DNA of 64,000 nt from Tetrahymena elliotti 4EA (Eukaryota; Ciliophora; Oligohymenophorea; Hymenostomatida; Tetrahymenidae), in contig JH720296.1 of NCBI GenBank assembly GCA_000231825.2, forward strand, positions 1,837,295 through 1,901,294, given 5' to 3'. This document shows positions 11,258 to 23,965 of this stretch, piece after piece (positions within the stretch are counted from its first letter, which is position 1; each line of letters starts with the position of its first letter). The notes under the pieces are model-generated. The model did no database searches, was not told the origin of the DNA, and saw only the letters and a program-made list of their open reading frames with translations. The translations under genes were made by a program, and so were the position numbers.

Positions 11258-14200
11258 TCAAATTCTCATATTTTGTGGAGTTTTTAGGGTCGAGAACATA
11301 TCAAAATTTTATTTTTCTTATTAATTAGATGGCTAAAAGTAAATAGATTTTAAGTTTTGTAGAACAGAACCAGATCTACGAACTCTTTAACCATTTATAA
11401 AGTTATTTTTATTAGATTCTTAGGCTTCTTAAAAGATTTCATTTGTGTTTGCTAATTATGGGTTACTATACTAAAATGTCGATTAAGCATAATCTATTGG
11501 TGTAGGCAATACTATGGACTATCTTTTTAAATTCGAGATTTATAAAACTAAATTCTTTTGGCTGGACTAAGGTGATTCTTAATGATTAGAATGTTATCTA
11601 AATATTTACTTAATTTATATGAATTACCTAATTTTTTAATCAAATAAAGAAGTTTGAGAGACAGCTATTTCAGAAAGAGTTTTAGTTTCATTTTTTCTTG
11701 AATGAAATATTTTAACCAGCATAGATTCTAATTTACAACAAATTTCCATATCCTTAAAGTAATTCAGTGTGCTTTCATCTAAAAAGTCAAAACCTACTGG
11801 GTATATAATAAGTAAATTAGCTATTCGAGCTATTGCTTCATAGAACTCCAACAGATTCAAATATAAATGCTTATATTTGTTGATGCAGTCAACTTGAGTT
11901 TAAATACTTAAATTAAAGCATTTTTAAATATCAGTTAATGAAAGAAAACTAAATTCTTTTATATTTTCATAAACAAAGGTTTTAAAGTCATTTAATGACA
12001 TAAATTTTGGTAAATTAACAGCTGTATTATTCTAATTAGAATTCTAAAGATAAACTTGCTATTATTAAATAAATAGTTACAGTTGATTGTCTTAAGTTCT
12101 TTGAGAATACTAAATTATAATATAAAGTTTTAAAATATTTTTTATTAACTACTGTGAAATGAAATGATAATGCAAAATTCAAAAAAAGGATTTTAGATCT
12201 TAAACTTTTTATATAAAAAAGAGGGATTAATAAAAAATAGTATTTAAAAATTCCTTTTTTTTGAGTTTTCATGATATTTGCATTTGTAATTTAAAACTAT
12301 TAATTTAATTTACACCTTATTAAATAAATAGTTTATTAATGGTTTGTAATATTGAAGAACTAAATCAACTTCTTAATTCCATAAGTTTTTCATCCTCCAA
12401 ATATGCTCGCACTAAACTGAATCACAAACCTACTAGAATCCTTTTTCAAATAACATTTCTAAAGCTTGTTTGTGATCCTAAGCAAGACCAGATTATAAAT
12501 ATTTAATTTCAGCAACTCTATTTTATATTCTTTAATCAAAACATGCTTTTAGAATGAATAAAAAATTACCTTAATATTGCAAGTAAAAAATTGTGTCTAT
12601 TTTAAAATAATAAATAAAAGAATTATAATTTTTAAAGAGATTTTTAATAATTACCTTGCCAGCTACTTTGGAGGTGTGTTGTTGTTTTTCTTTTCATTCG
12701 AGTTAGTTTAATCAAAAATGACAGCTACTGAACATTTTTTCAGGTATTTTTCATCAATTATTTCAACTGGACCAGAGTTAAGCAGTTAAACAAATATCTC
12801 TATAGGAATAGTCCATTTCTCACCAAGAAAAGGTTTAAAAGAAGAATAATATTTAAAGACATCTTTAATTTATTTATAATATTTTCTGATAGCTTTTTTG
12901 AAGTTCAGAAAGTTATTTGTAACATGAAATTCTATCTAGCTATATCTAATATCAAACTCAAAGCATTACTCTATTAATGACTCATCATTTTCATTTTGAT
13001 ACTCATGAAATAATGATTAACTTGGATTCCAAATCATTTAAAGCTCTTTGATTTCAGGTTTTGGAAATAGAACTTATTAAGTTCTTGGTTTAGATTTTAT
13101 TTTAATTTGATAAGTATTTTCGTCAATAAATTAATTAGATTTGCTTGTGGTGAATGTATTAACTATAGGTATTAATGGTACTATAGTAGTTTAATCAGTA
13201 TAATTTATTTCAATATTTAATAAATTTAGTTCTTCATTGGTTTATTCTTTAGCAAATAAATAATGCCCATTTGCAACAAAAAAATAATTAATTTTTGTAT
13301 TTGGAGGGCACATACCTCTATAAACATAATAAACTAAATTCCCAATAATTTCTTTTTCCATTTTCTTAGGTATATATTACTCTGTGCTAATATGTATAAA
13401 TATTGGCTCTGCTTAAATCTATCCTGAGATTAAAGGTCTCCAGATAAATTTCTTTTCTTCCCACCCTTCGCATATCCAACAGTTATCTTAAGTAGCTTCT
13501 ATCTTTTGATTTGATTGTTCTACTCTCTATTTTAATTAAACAATAATTTTTCAACAAATAATTTATAAATTTTCATTTTAAAATTAAAAGTTTAAATAAT
13601 AGAGAAAATTATCAAAAAAACAAAAAAATTACTTTAACTCCTTCTATTATTGAAGAAAGAGGACTTATGAGATTAGGGATATCTTTAGTAGGGATGAGAA
13701 ATCCATTTTCATCAACATATCCATTATTTCCATTATAGTGAAATCCGAGGATTGTGAAATTCTTTTTGAGTGCTTCAGAAATGACAGAAGTTTCTTAAAA
13801 ATTAATTTAGTTATATGAAATATCAATGTGTATGATACTGCAATCATAATCTCTTTCAATTAATTTGGCAAAAGCTTTACAGAACTAGAATTTTAAGTTA
13901 CTAGAAATTCCTAATGAATTATATGATAAATCTAACACATTTATAGTGTCATTATCTATAAGTGCTTCTGCAATTTTAACACCATCTTCTGATTTAAATT
14001 TATTCCATCTTAAATAAAGTTCTTTTATTGAGGAGGTTTAAGATATTAAATTTGCAAGATATTAGATACAGTTTTTTGTTAAAGAGTTTTTGGATATATT
14101 CAATTTTATCAATTTTGGGTAATCCTGTAATGCTGTAAGAAGCTTTGATATAGAGGCATCTCCTAAATTATTACCTTCAATGTTTATTTCTTTTAATTAA

Positions 14201-16062
14201 CTAAATTCTTTATTACTGATTCTCATTGTTAAAGGGATAATCCCCACATAGCTAAAACAGTTATAACTAACATCTATAATCTTAATATTGGATGGCAAAT
14301 TATGTATTAAATTGGATAATCCTTCATTTTTTATTCTGTTTTTACTAAGCTTTATTACTTTATACTTTTTTCTTTCATTCACAGCTGCACTAACTACATC
14401 AACTTGCTTATCGTTAATAGAAAAATAATTTAAATTTAGCAATTCTTCATCTAATTACTCTGTATGAAAATTTTTAATAACCTTTTTTGAATTATTTATT
14501 GTAATCTCTAAACGTGAGGAAATCGAAGACTAAATATTTTAGCTACTAGATGGAATTTATCTTTCACTAGCCTCTGTTAACAATTATTACTTTTATGATA
14601 AATTTTTACTGAAATCTTGAGATAAACTCTCCTGTCTATGATTATTTTAGCTTTTTAATTTCATAAAAAAGGGAACCTTTTTTTTATTTTAAGTAGTCAC
14701 TGATTGCTATTCAAATAAAACATCTAAACCTTCTTGCTATTTTTCATTTTCTGAAGACTTGTTTAATTCTAACCCCAAATTTTATATTTCTTTTGTAAAA
14801 TTATTTTTAGCAATTGAAAAACTTCCTTAACGAAACTTAGATATCTTAATAGTTTTATCAAAATTCTTAGGAGAATTAATAGAAATCGGAGAATTTAGAG
14901 TCTTAGGAGATTCTTAACGACTTTAAAAATTCATATAGCTTTCATTTTTCTTTAGCAAGCCATAGTTAGCTATTTATTATGTTTGATATTTATTAATTGC
15001 TGATGAAACGATATTGGAATATTATGAAGTAGTTCTCTATACTGGTTGTTAAATATTAACGTTACTTACAGAAATAGATGTCATTCTATTCAAATTACTG
15101 CTTTTTTTTGGAGTATTAACAGATAGTGCTATTGATTTAGAAGAAGAGATATCCCCTTGAGTTTGAAGCTTTTGATAATTGTCTATTTTAATATTAACCT
15201 AGCTATTTCCCCTGGAAGTAGGATTGGATTAATGAAAATTTTTATTCTTATTCTTGACTAAACCAAGGGTTTCTGGAATTAATCTATTGTTTTAAATTTT
15301 TCTAAGCATTTCTGAATAATTTGAGACCTTGTTTCCTTAAAAAAATTTTTCTGCTTCTATGATATGATTAATATTTTTAAATTAATCATAGTAATCTTCA
15401 TTATTTTTTACTAAGTTTTATTTTATTTCTGTGAAACAAGACATTTTAAGTTTCAGTGGATCGTCTTCTTAAGTGTCAAATTTCGCTATTTTATCAATTA
15501 TTTCAATTTCAGATTAATCTAGTTCAATTTAAACCCCTTATTCAGGAATATGTACAATATTAAAAGGCCCACTGTATTATTTGTAATCAGGAAGTTCTTT
15601 TCCTTCTGAATATTTATGAATGCTATCAGTTTTACCTTTTTCATCATCTTCTGCTTATCTTTAATGAGTTATCATAACAGGTGTCAATTTTGGTATTTTT
15701 TTTTTATCATCTAAATTAAATTTACTAATAATATTCAGACTCACATTATTTTTTAGGTTTTTAATCCTTTTATTGATAGTTGGCCCTGATAATACCCATG
15801 GAGATTTGGAGTACTATGTCGCAGTTGACTCAAATAAGTTATTTATCTTTTCATTTTGACTTAACAATAACTTAGGTGATAAAGGTATTCCATTTTAATA
15901 AAAAGAATTAGTAGTGCTACCATGTAATTCAGGACTTCTAGCTATACTATTAGTGATAGATTTTTTTTTAGAAGTCTTATTTTATTAATGAAAAGCATTT
16001 GAGTCTTTAAATCTAGGAGATTTTATATCTTTTAATTAGTTCTTTATGTCATTAAAATTCAT
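11258..16062 (-). CDS. Large leucine-rich-repeat (RNI-type) protein with a 27-nt microexon
   Basis: Five exons (16062-13633, 13526-12655, 12596-12570, 12517-12316, 12043-11258) join in phase to 1,438 residues. Residues 1 to about 540 are S/N/K/Q-rich and disordered, with short basic-serine patches such as ESPKTLNSPISINSPKN. Residues about 550-800 are leucine-rich repeats of the ribonuclease-inhibitor type, for example VIKLSKNRIKNEGLSNLIHN, LNISKNSLTKNCIQYLANLI and VLDLSYNSLG. Exon 2 begins a separate domain with DNCWICEGWEEKKFIWRP, a Cys-X2-Cys plus tryptophan pattern, followed by mixed alpha/beta sequence to about residue 1100. The tail is again low complexity. Similar LRR plus C.IC.GW proteins are common in ciliates and of unknown function. 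LRRs of this kind bind protein partners, for example in cilia or the cortex. Confidence 0.75.
12570..12596 (-). other. 27-nt microexon inside the LRR gene
   Basis: The segment lies between two introns with AAAATAG acceptors and GTAATT donors. Joining 12655, 12596-12570 and 12517 gives QLARHNFLLAILRVAEIKY without a frame break. Skipping the segment would also keep frame (27 nt), so an isoform lacking nine residues is possible. Confidence 0.6.
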
Positions 16063-16810
16063 TTTAAACTAATAAAAACTTTAAAATAAAAATCTTAAAT
16101 TGCTTCTTATCAAGTACAAAGCAGATAATTTTGAATTAGTTCTACTTTAATTACTCTAACTTGTTTCTTAGATTCAGAAATTATAACGTTATCTTTACAG
16201 ATTATTTTTTTCTTTAAGATTTCAGTTTTTTGTAAAAGGCATAGATTCTTAAAAAAATTGAGATATCTTTAAATTTTCTACTTCTTTTAAGCATATCCCT
16301 TATGAATATCTAATTATCTGATAGTTCTATTGAGAATATTTAGTCTGAATTTAATAAGCAATTTCAACACATTAATTTTTTGATTACAACATAATACTTT
16401 TGTGATGATTTATTTTTTAATATTTTCAGTAGTTTTTGATGACTTAAAAAGTAGTTAATAAATAAATTTGGAAATATAGAAATGGATTAAGGAAAAGGAA
16501 GAAGTGCTAAGAGAAAAGCTGAAATATAAAAAATGCATTTAATATACAGTTAAAAGATATTTTTATTATATTTTAGAGAGCGTTTATATTTAAGCTAATT
16601 ATGCTATACCTTTCATCCTTTATTTTATATAAAAAAACTCCTATCTTTTTTGTGTTGCAAAATACCTCTGAACAATTTTAATTATTTTTAATAGATTTTC
16701 TGCTTTATATTTGTCTTAAATGAATCCTGTCTGTTATATGTATGTTTGTTTTATCTATTTTTTATTCTTGCAGTTATTACGTTACTTTTTATATTTTCAT
16801 TTTATATATT
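16063..16810. other. Intergenic stretch
   Basis: Sequence upstream of the LRR gene and downstream of SmB. A+T-rich, no features seen. Confidence 0.5.
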
Positions 16811-17826
16811 TCAATAGCTTGGAGGAAGAGTGCCAGGAGGTCTAAGATTAGGAGGTAGCATACCAGAGTGCATAGGAGGCATGCCGGGCATAGGGGGAGG
16901 CATCATCCCCATTGGGAGTTAACCTGGAGGCATCTAAGGAGGTCTATCCATCATTGGGGGAACTGTGCCAACTCTATTAATAGGCTGGGCAGTACCTGGC
17001 CCAGTGGCACTTGTATCTATCTTTTTAGCCTAATTTTAGGTTATTAAAAGAATTTAATTTCATAGTCAATTAATTATTGTTTTTCAATGATTGAATATAT
17101 ATTTTAGATGCTAATTAAAAAGAGAAATTCAAATACCTGCTGGGAAGGAGGAGCTTCTGCATTTATAGATACTATATTTTCACCTCTGATGATAACCAAT
17201 CCAAGAATACGCTTAGTTTGTCTCTCAGGTTCACCTAATATTAGTAAATTAATATTCAGTTAAAATGTTAAAAATAGCTGATAGCCAATCAAATTTTCAA
17301 CTAATTTTCTCTAAAATGATCAAATTTAAAATATTTCCTGATAAAATTCCAGTTTTGTTTAAACATTTTAAAATACTTTTTAAATAAAATTTAAAAACTC
17401 ATTTATTTTTTGTTATTATTCGTTTGGTTAACATATTTTAAAATATCACTGTCTAACACTCTATTCAGTGAATTGTTAATCACATTTACAATTATTTTTG
17501 CTTTTTATGTTTGCTGTTAATTTTTAAACGGTATTATTACATCAATTATCATTTATCCTTTGCTTCCTTATTGAGCTATGTAATTCTTGGTAAATTATGA
17601 GTTATTTTAGAATTTCATCTGCTTGAAAAATGATTTAAAATTTGAATCTTTATTAAAAATTACCCTTAGTCTTAGGCTTGATGGGTCTGAACTCTTCGGT
17701 TTCACTTAACACAAGATTTAAGTGTTTATCAAATGCAAGGAAAGTACCAACTAACATACGCCCGTCTTAAATTGTAACACGGACACGGTAGTCAATCCAT
17801 TGCATAAATTTGCTACGGTTTGCCAT
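16811..17826 (-). CDS. SmB: Small nuclear ribonucleoprotein B (SmB/B')
   Basis: Core Sm-ring protein of the spliceosomal U1, U2, U4 and U5 snRNPs; with D1, D2, D3, E, F and G it encircles the Sm site of snRNA. Exons 17826-17664, 17234-17137 and 17029-16811 give 159 residues. Sm motif 1 is seen as [20 protein letters not shown] followed by [18 protein letters not shown]. Sm motif 2 is [19 protein letters not shown]. The C-terminus is a P/M/G-rich tail with repeated PPGxxP and MPP elements, typical of SmB and a binding site for proline-directed partners. Its length is shorter than the human protein (about 230-240) because the tail is short. The gene is less A+T-rich than its surroundings, as expected for a highly expressed gene. 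The family call is secure. Confidence 0.95.
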
Positions 17827-19054
17827 ACCTGTATTTATTTACTTTTTCTGTTTTTCTTTAATTAATTCTTTTCAGAATATATAAATATCCTTTTGATTTT
17901 TGCTTTCTATCAGCTCTTTAAAATTAAGTTGTATCTTCCCTCAATATATTTCCAAATAAATAAATAAATTAATGCATATTTATATTGTGATTCTATGTAT
18001 TTGAATAAAGGGGGTATAATGATTTAATCACAAACAAGCTCATTATTAAAATCTTAATTGCTAATAATCAAATAAATTCCAATAAAAATAATTGCTTATA
18101 TTTGATTGAATTTAAAGATATTTAAAATAATAGGTTTAAAAAGAGTCAACTCAATTACTTTCACAATAAAAATTAGTGTCTATCATTCTTTTAATTAAAT
18201 TATTATTCTTCAAAAATTTATTTTTTAATAAAATACTCAAACATCAAAAATTTTTAAATCAAACTGGTAAAACAAATATTTATTCTTTATTAAAGTTTTC
18301 ATTTATCCTAAATGAGAAAAATTATTTTTGCAATTCATATTTTTCAACCAAAAGTTAATGAAAAAAAATTAATTTAAATCAATGTTATGAAAAAAATATG
18401 TTTACAATTATTTAACCAGATTTTCATAAATTTTATTTTATTCTAAAAATTACAGCAAATAAATCAATTAAAACCTATTATTTGAATATTCATAGAATAT
18501 TTTCTACTTTAGAAGCCATGAAATATTATTATTAAGAAATTAATTTTTAAATTAACAAATAATTTTAGAATCTTCAAAAAATTTACTTCATTTTATTATT
18601 TCATTTTAAATTAAAATTTTCAAAAATAGTTAGCTAAAAATTTCTTTTAAATGTACTAAATTATTAAAGCAAGTATAATTTTATAATAATATTTAGGATC
18701 TTTAGATTCTAGTATTTACTTTCTGCTTCTTTGTTGTAGTCTATTAAAAAATATTAGAATAAAAATTTTGAATAAATTTTAAACACTAATTTTAAGTTTG
18801 AATTTATTTAAATAACTTTACATTTAGCATATATTTTATCTAAAAAATTAAAATTCTTATTATTTCTTTCTTTTAAATTAAAATAAAAATCATAATTGTA
18901 GATGTAAGGAATTTAAAGCATATATTTGATAAAGCTATTTTTAAATTAAATTTAAAGTATTTAAAAATTTAAATTGACAAAAAATGATTAAATTAAATTT
19001 AATATGAATTTTATTCTTGAACATTTGAAGTGTAAGTAAAATTCGAATTAATTT
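17827..19054. other. Intergenic stretch, about 1.2 kb
   Basis: Very A+T-rich sequence upstream of SmB. Small chance frames here are K/F/N-rich and unsupported. It presumably holds the SmB promoter. Confidence 0.5.
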
Positions 19055-21303
19055 TCAATAATTATCAGATATCAAATAATCAACTGGATCATCTAGTTCA
19101 ATTATTTAATCTAGTTGTTAGATATTCATGTTAATTAACATTTGTTTTGTATCTATATTCTGTTTCATTACTTTTTTAAATTTCTTTTCTGCATTCTTTT
19201 AGGCTTTATTTTAAATTGTTAGTTTATTTATTAACTAATTAATTAAATCAATAAAATTACTTCTTGTAGATTTTGAAGGCACTGCTGTGTATTAAGATGT
19301 CAAATCGAATTCATATTCTTTGATTTCATGGATGTTTTCTTTCATTTCTTTGTGAAGAGATAACATTCCCAAACAATTAGAAAATAGTACATTTTCTTCT
19401 TGTGTTGGACCAATCTTTCCTTTCCATGTGTTAAGGACGAGGTCTTTAAAAGGGATCAAAAATTTAGGTAAAACAATTTCCTTTTTATGGTATATGCTTT
19501 TAGAGGATTAAGATTTATTAAAATATTTATTAGATTATTTTATTGTAGAACTATCACTATTTTTATGGAAAGAGAGGGTTCTATCCATTTACTTTCCATA
19601 ATTTGTATTAATAGTTGTGCTTAATTTAGATCTATCAAATAAACTAGATCCATTTAATGTCTATTCCACACTATTTACTGCTTTCTTTTTTAGACTTTTG
19701 TGAGCTTACAAGATAGGTAAGAACTATATGTTATCCTATTTAAAAATTAATATTTAAAACTAAATAAAATCTTTATTTACTTTGCTTTGGTTTTAAGCTG
19801 TATATGAATTTTCTTATTATTAAAAGGTGTTCTCTTGAATGATATCTTATAATCCTTAATATGGAATTAGATTACCTCTTGGCTTATATTCTAATTGTTG
19901 CTACCTAAACTTAGCTAAAAACTTCTTTTTTTCTATGTGAGTATCTGATTTAAGATGGGGATAATGCAATTTTTTTATAAATCTAGAGTACATCATGGAA
20001 AATTTAGGATTTATATTTGTAATTTTTTTAAATTTGTGGCTACTTTCCTTTTTAACAAACTCTTCTTGGTTTGGTTCTGTTTACATTGTTATAACTTTAG
20101 GAATAGTGGGAAGATTGCTTATTGAATCTTGTAAGAATGGCCTTGATTTAGATTTCTTTTCTTTGTCATTAGTAAGATCGATCACCTTAAGTTCCAAAAC
20201 CTCATTTTTGGCAACTTAAAATATTGAGTCTAATGATGTTAAATTTCTAATTATTCTCTTTTTGTCTTATCTTTTTTTTACAAGTATTTCATTTTCCATA
20301 TATTTAATTATTTTTAGAATTAATTTACTCATTAACTATTTGCTTTAAGTTTGTATTAATTGTTTTCATTGTTTAAGAAACCTCTTACTACAGCAGTCTG
20401 TCAGTCTTTTTGATAGAAACATCCACTTCACCCCATCTTTTAGTGTATTCTTTTAAAATATGAGGAGGTAAATTTTCATTTGCTAAATTCTCATTTTCTT
20501 CTATCTCTTATTGTTTTTTTTAATAAACTTCTTCAAAAAAATTGGTCCTATTGTAAATAATAAATTGTATTATTTGAATATTATTTTATCAAATAAATTA
20601 TTAGTATCGTTATTGTTAATAACTGATTTTGTTAGCTTTAAGTTAATTGCAAAAAGTACTAGTTTTGTATTAAATTAAATGTAACAAATAATCGTTCAAT
20701 CAATTAATAATTTAATTAATATATCTACATACTCTTCAATTTAGTCTACTTAAATTTTTTGTTGTGACTTTGATTTTATCATTCCCCTTTATGAAGTGGA
20801 TCCTAAATTTTCATAATTATTAGGACTTTTTGGGCTCCTAGGGCTCATAGGACTTCTTGGAGAAATTATTTTATCAAGTGTCTTTTTAAAGTTGATTGGA
20901 AAATTGAAATTATTTCCTCTAGGAGTAAATGCATTCTATAACAGCGTAGCTTCTGAATCTTTGATAGGGTATAATTCCTGCATAGAACTATTTCGCATAT
21001 GCATTTTAGAGATATTGTAAGGATAATACATTCCCGTTTGTTAATTATAAGGTAAGTTTTAGTTTTTCTTTTCATAGTAGATTACCTAATTAGATTTGAT
21101 CAATGAAATTAAATAATTCCTCCAAATAGTAAAAAAAAACTATCTAAAATTACATCAACTTGCACAGGCTCCAAATTTTATAAAATTTCATATTTAAAAT
21201 CTTCTTTGGTCTTTGGCACCTACTCTTCGAAGCTTTTGAAGAGCTCTTCTATTTATTTATCTTTTCTGGCTTGTTTAATTGGCTTTTTTATAGAAGAAAG
21301 CAT
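19055..21303 (-). CDS. Unrecognised basic, partly disordered protein with an apparent frame break
   Basis: About 668 residues in three exons: 21303-20733, 20547-20329 and 20270-19055. The N-terminal part is charged (KKPIKQARKDKQIEELFKSF). It is followed by a serine-proline block (ISPRSPMSPRSPKSP) that looks like a target for proline-directed kinases. The later part is K/E/N-rich with likely helices, ending PVDYLISDNY. Near 21131-21139 the two halves of exon 1 are open in different frames at a run of nine A on the plus strand; the summed exon lengths leave two nucleotides over. The intron donors used are GTATGT and GTAAAT. I do not recognise a family. It could be a cytoskeletal or nuclear regulatory protein, but nothing in the neighbourhood says which. 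Confidence 0.6.
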
Positions 21304-22052
21304 TTACTTCTCTTATAGATCTTATTTATAGTAAGAGTTTAGTTTTGAGTAAAAATAAATAAATAATTAATAAAAACTAACCAAAACTAAATTGATTGCT
21401 GAACAAAATTTAATAAACTAGAATTCTAAAATAATCAATTTTTTCAAATTAATTCTTAAATATATTTTCTTTCTTACAAAACCTTTCTACATTTTTTATT
21501 TTTAAAGTCAAAAACTCCTGGCAATTAAATTTAAATAAAAAGTATTATAAAAAATACTTCATTCAACTGTTTATTTACTTTAGCTTAATATAAAAATTAG
21601 ATAAAATCTAAATATACTTACTGACTTAATTAATTATAAGAAACTAAAAATACAGTTTTTTAAATTATCAGATTTTAAATATTTACTTTTTAAATACCCT
21701 TCTTAAGTCAATTTATATAAAGAATAAATTTTTATATCCACCTCTTCCTCCCTCTTTAAAAAAATAGAAAAACAAAGTAAAAATAATATTTTTAATTTGT
21801 TTGAGGAAGGCCTTTCTTAAAATATTCTTTTTTTGTTGAAGATAAGTTTTGGCTGAGATAGTTTTAAAAAATTAATTTAGATGGAGTTCATATAAAGAGA
21901 GAATATAACTAAATAAAAACCTGATTTAAAAGAAAGGATTCTAACAATGCTAAGATTTTTTAAAATAAGTAAAATATTTAATAATTTATTTTTGAATTTC
22001 ATTCAGACAAGTTTTTTTAAAATCTATGCCCAAAACAATATAGAGGAATTTT
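21304..22052. other. Intergenic stretch
   Basis: A+T-rich sequence between two minus-strand genes. It contains no supported feature. Confidence 0.5.
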
Positions 22053-23059
22053 TCATTCAATTTTTGTATTTTTTCCAATAATCTACTAGAGTTAGGCATT
22101 GTTTATGAAATCTTGAATATTACCATTCATGTATTTAAATGTTGAAGGGTCATTTGGATTAATCATCATGTTATTAAACATTTAAAACTATTATTACTAC
22201 TATTGTTGGGAAGGATTAAATTAAGTTTAGCGATTCTATTGCTAGACTTACTGTTAAAATAATTAATTTATATTGTTTTACTTTTATTGAGCTTATGGCT
22301 GTTGTTGTTATTATTATTATTATTATTATTGTAGAGCTAGCTATTACAATATAAGTGAATTATCATTTTAATTAATTGCTTTTATACCTTGAATTTACTG
22401 ATTGGCTAATATTTACTGATTTGTTTATAGCATTTGTTGATTTGCTAATTACAATTAATAACTAGGATCCAACATAGTTCCATTATTAAATACTTGTTGC
22501 TGTGCCATAAAAGGTTATTATTATTATTATTATTATTAGATTAGTCTTGCTTAATTTTGTTATTATTATTGAATTAAATTTTATTGTTACTATTAATTTA
22601 TTTGTTATCCTGCAAATATATTTTAATTTGCATTTAATTGTGCTATTCCCTATGAGTTTTAAAGAGCGAACTAATTTATTTATGCTTCCATAGACTTAGG
22701 TACTATTTAACCATTAATTAATTACATTTATCCACCAGATTAGTTTTATACTTATAATCCCAACTATTAATTTTATAATTGAGTGAGATTTTAAGCATTT
22801 TAATTGATTTGATTATTCAAAATTTGTAAATTTTAATTTTGTTATTGTTGTGATAGTAATTAATTTAGTTGCATTTAATTAATTGTTTCAGGAGTAGCAG
22901 CTAAACCAAATGCTTGATTTCCTAATTAACCAATTTGCTATTGATTTTATTAAGGTTACGTTTACTGTTAAAGCATTTATAATTAAAGAAGATTAAATGC
23001 TGATGGATCTTGAACCAACAAAAGCTATTAAGATAAATTTTGATGTTATTGTTGTTAAG

Positions 23060-23115
<56 letters not shown>

Positions 23116-23774
23116 TACTGTTGCAAAATCAAATTTTATTGAAGGAGTTGCTACTATTGCTATTACTATTGTTATTATTATACTTACCCAATTTATGCTT
23201 ATTAGCTTTATTAGATTGGTTGCTATAACTATTGTTGAGAAATAATACCTTAATTTCCTATCAATTACTAATGCATAGGTAAAATTTATTATAAAACTTA
23301 TTATGAATTTGCAGTTAAGTTATTTCCTTGAATCAATAATTTTTATTGAGCTTATTATTGTAAATTATTCTATTCAAATTGTTATTGTAATAAAACTTGC
23401 TATGATGGCTATTATTATTGTTGTTGTTATTATTATTATAAAATTATATTCTTTTAAGGGCTTGATTAAATCTTAATTTATGGGATAGGTGCTTATTCTT
23501 ACTAAGGTTGAACAGCAGAAATTTGTGATTTTTATTATTTACTGGATTTTTCTTCTTTAACCTAAAGAGAAGGTTGCTAAATTTTATTTTAAGGAGCAAT
23601 GTAAGCTTATAATTTAGGTACAACATCAGGGGGTTTAGAATTCATCTAAAATTGTAACTTTTAAGCTTATGTAATTTGAGGTGGCTAAGGACTACTTTCA
23701 TCAGAGTTCATTTTATCATCTTCATCTATTTTAAGTTTTTTATAAGTAATGTCTTCATGTCTGGCATAATTCAT
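22053..23774 (-). CDS. Glutamine-rich, prion-like protein
   Basis: A single uninterrupted frame of 573 residues (1,722 nt) read with TAA and TAG as glutamine; in the standard code it would be full of stops. The first 45 residues are mixed and charged (MNYARHEDITYKKLKIDEDD). Residues about 50-520 are dominated by Q with N, L, I and A, including a run of about 20 glutamines encoded almost entirely by TAA. The last 50 residues return to normal composition (NMMINPNDPSTFKYMNGN). No catalytic or nucleic-acid-binding domain is visible. Such Q/N-rich proteins in ciliates are often transcription or RNA-granule components, but that is inference. Because it has a proper start, an intact frame across 1.7 kb and ordinary ends, I regard it as a real gene rather than a microsatellite artefact. 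Confidence 0.8.
23061..23115. repeat. (ATT/TAA)n microsatellite coding for poly-glutamine
   Basis: About 17-18 perfect trinucleotide units. On the minus strand they read TAA, glutamine in ciliates, within the Q-rich gene. Shorter runs of the same unit lie near 22303-22331, 22512-22540 and 23410-23440. Confidence 0.9.
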
Positions 23775-23965
23775 GTCTTCTTCACCTTTTTAAATGGATA
23801 AATTAATATTATTTTAATCCTACTTTTCTAAAGAGAATAACAATCTGTATATTTATTTTGCTAAATATTATTATTATCTAATAAATAAAAATAAAGGATT
23901 TGAAAGAAAATAAATAAAAAATTAGTTAAAAACTCTCAAAAATGATTTATTTTATAATTTTTTTA

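Noticed and set aside
12036..12272. Minus-strand frame starting MKTQKKGIFKYYF
   Set aside because: It lies inside the last intron of the LRR gene, and the neighbouring exons join in phase without it.
22997..23245. Plus-strand frame with a long run of isoleucines or leucines
   Set aside because: It is the reverse side of the TAA repeat of the minus-strand Q-rich gene; no normal protein composition outside the repeat.
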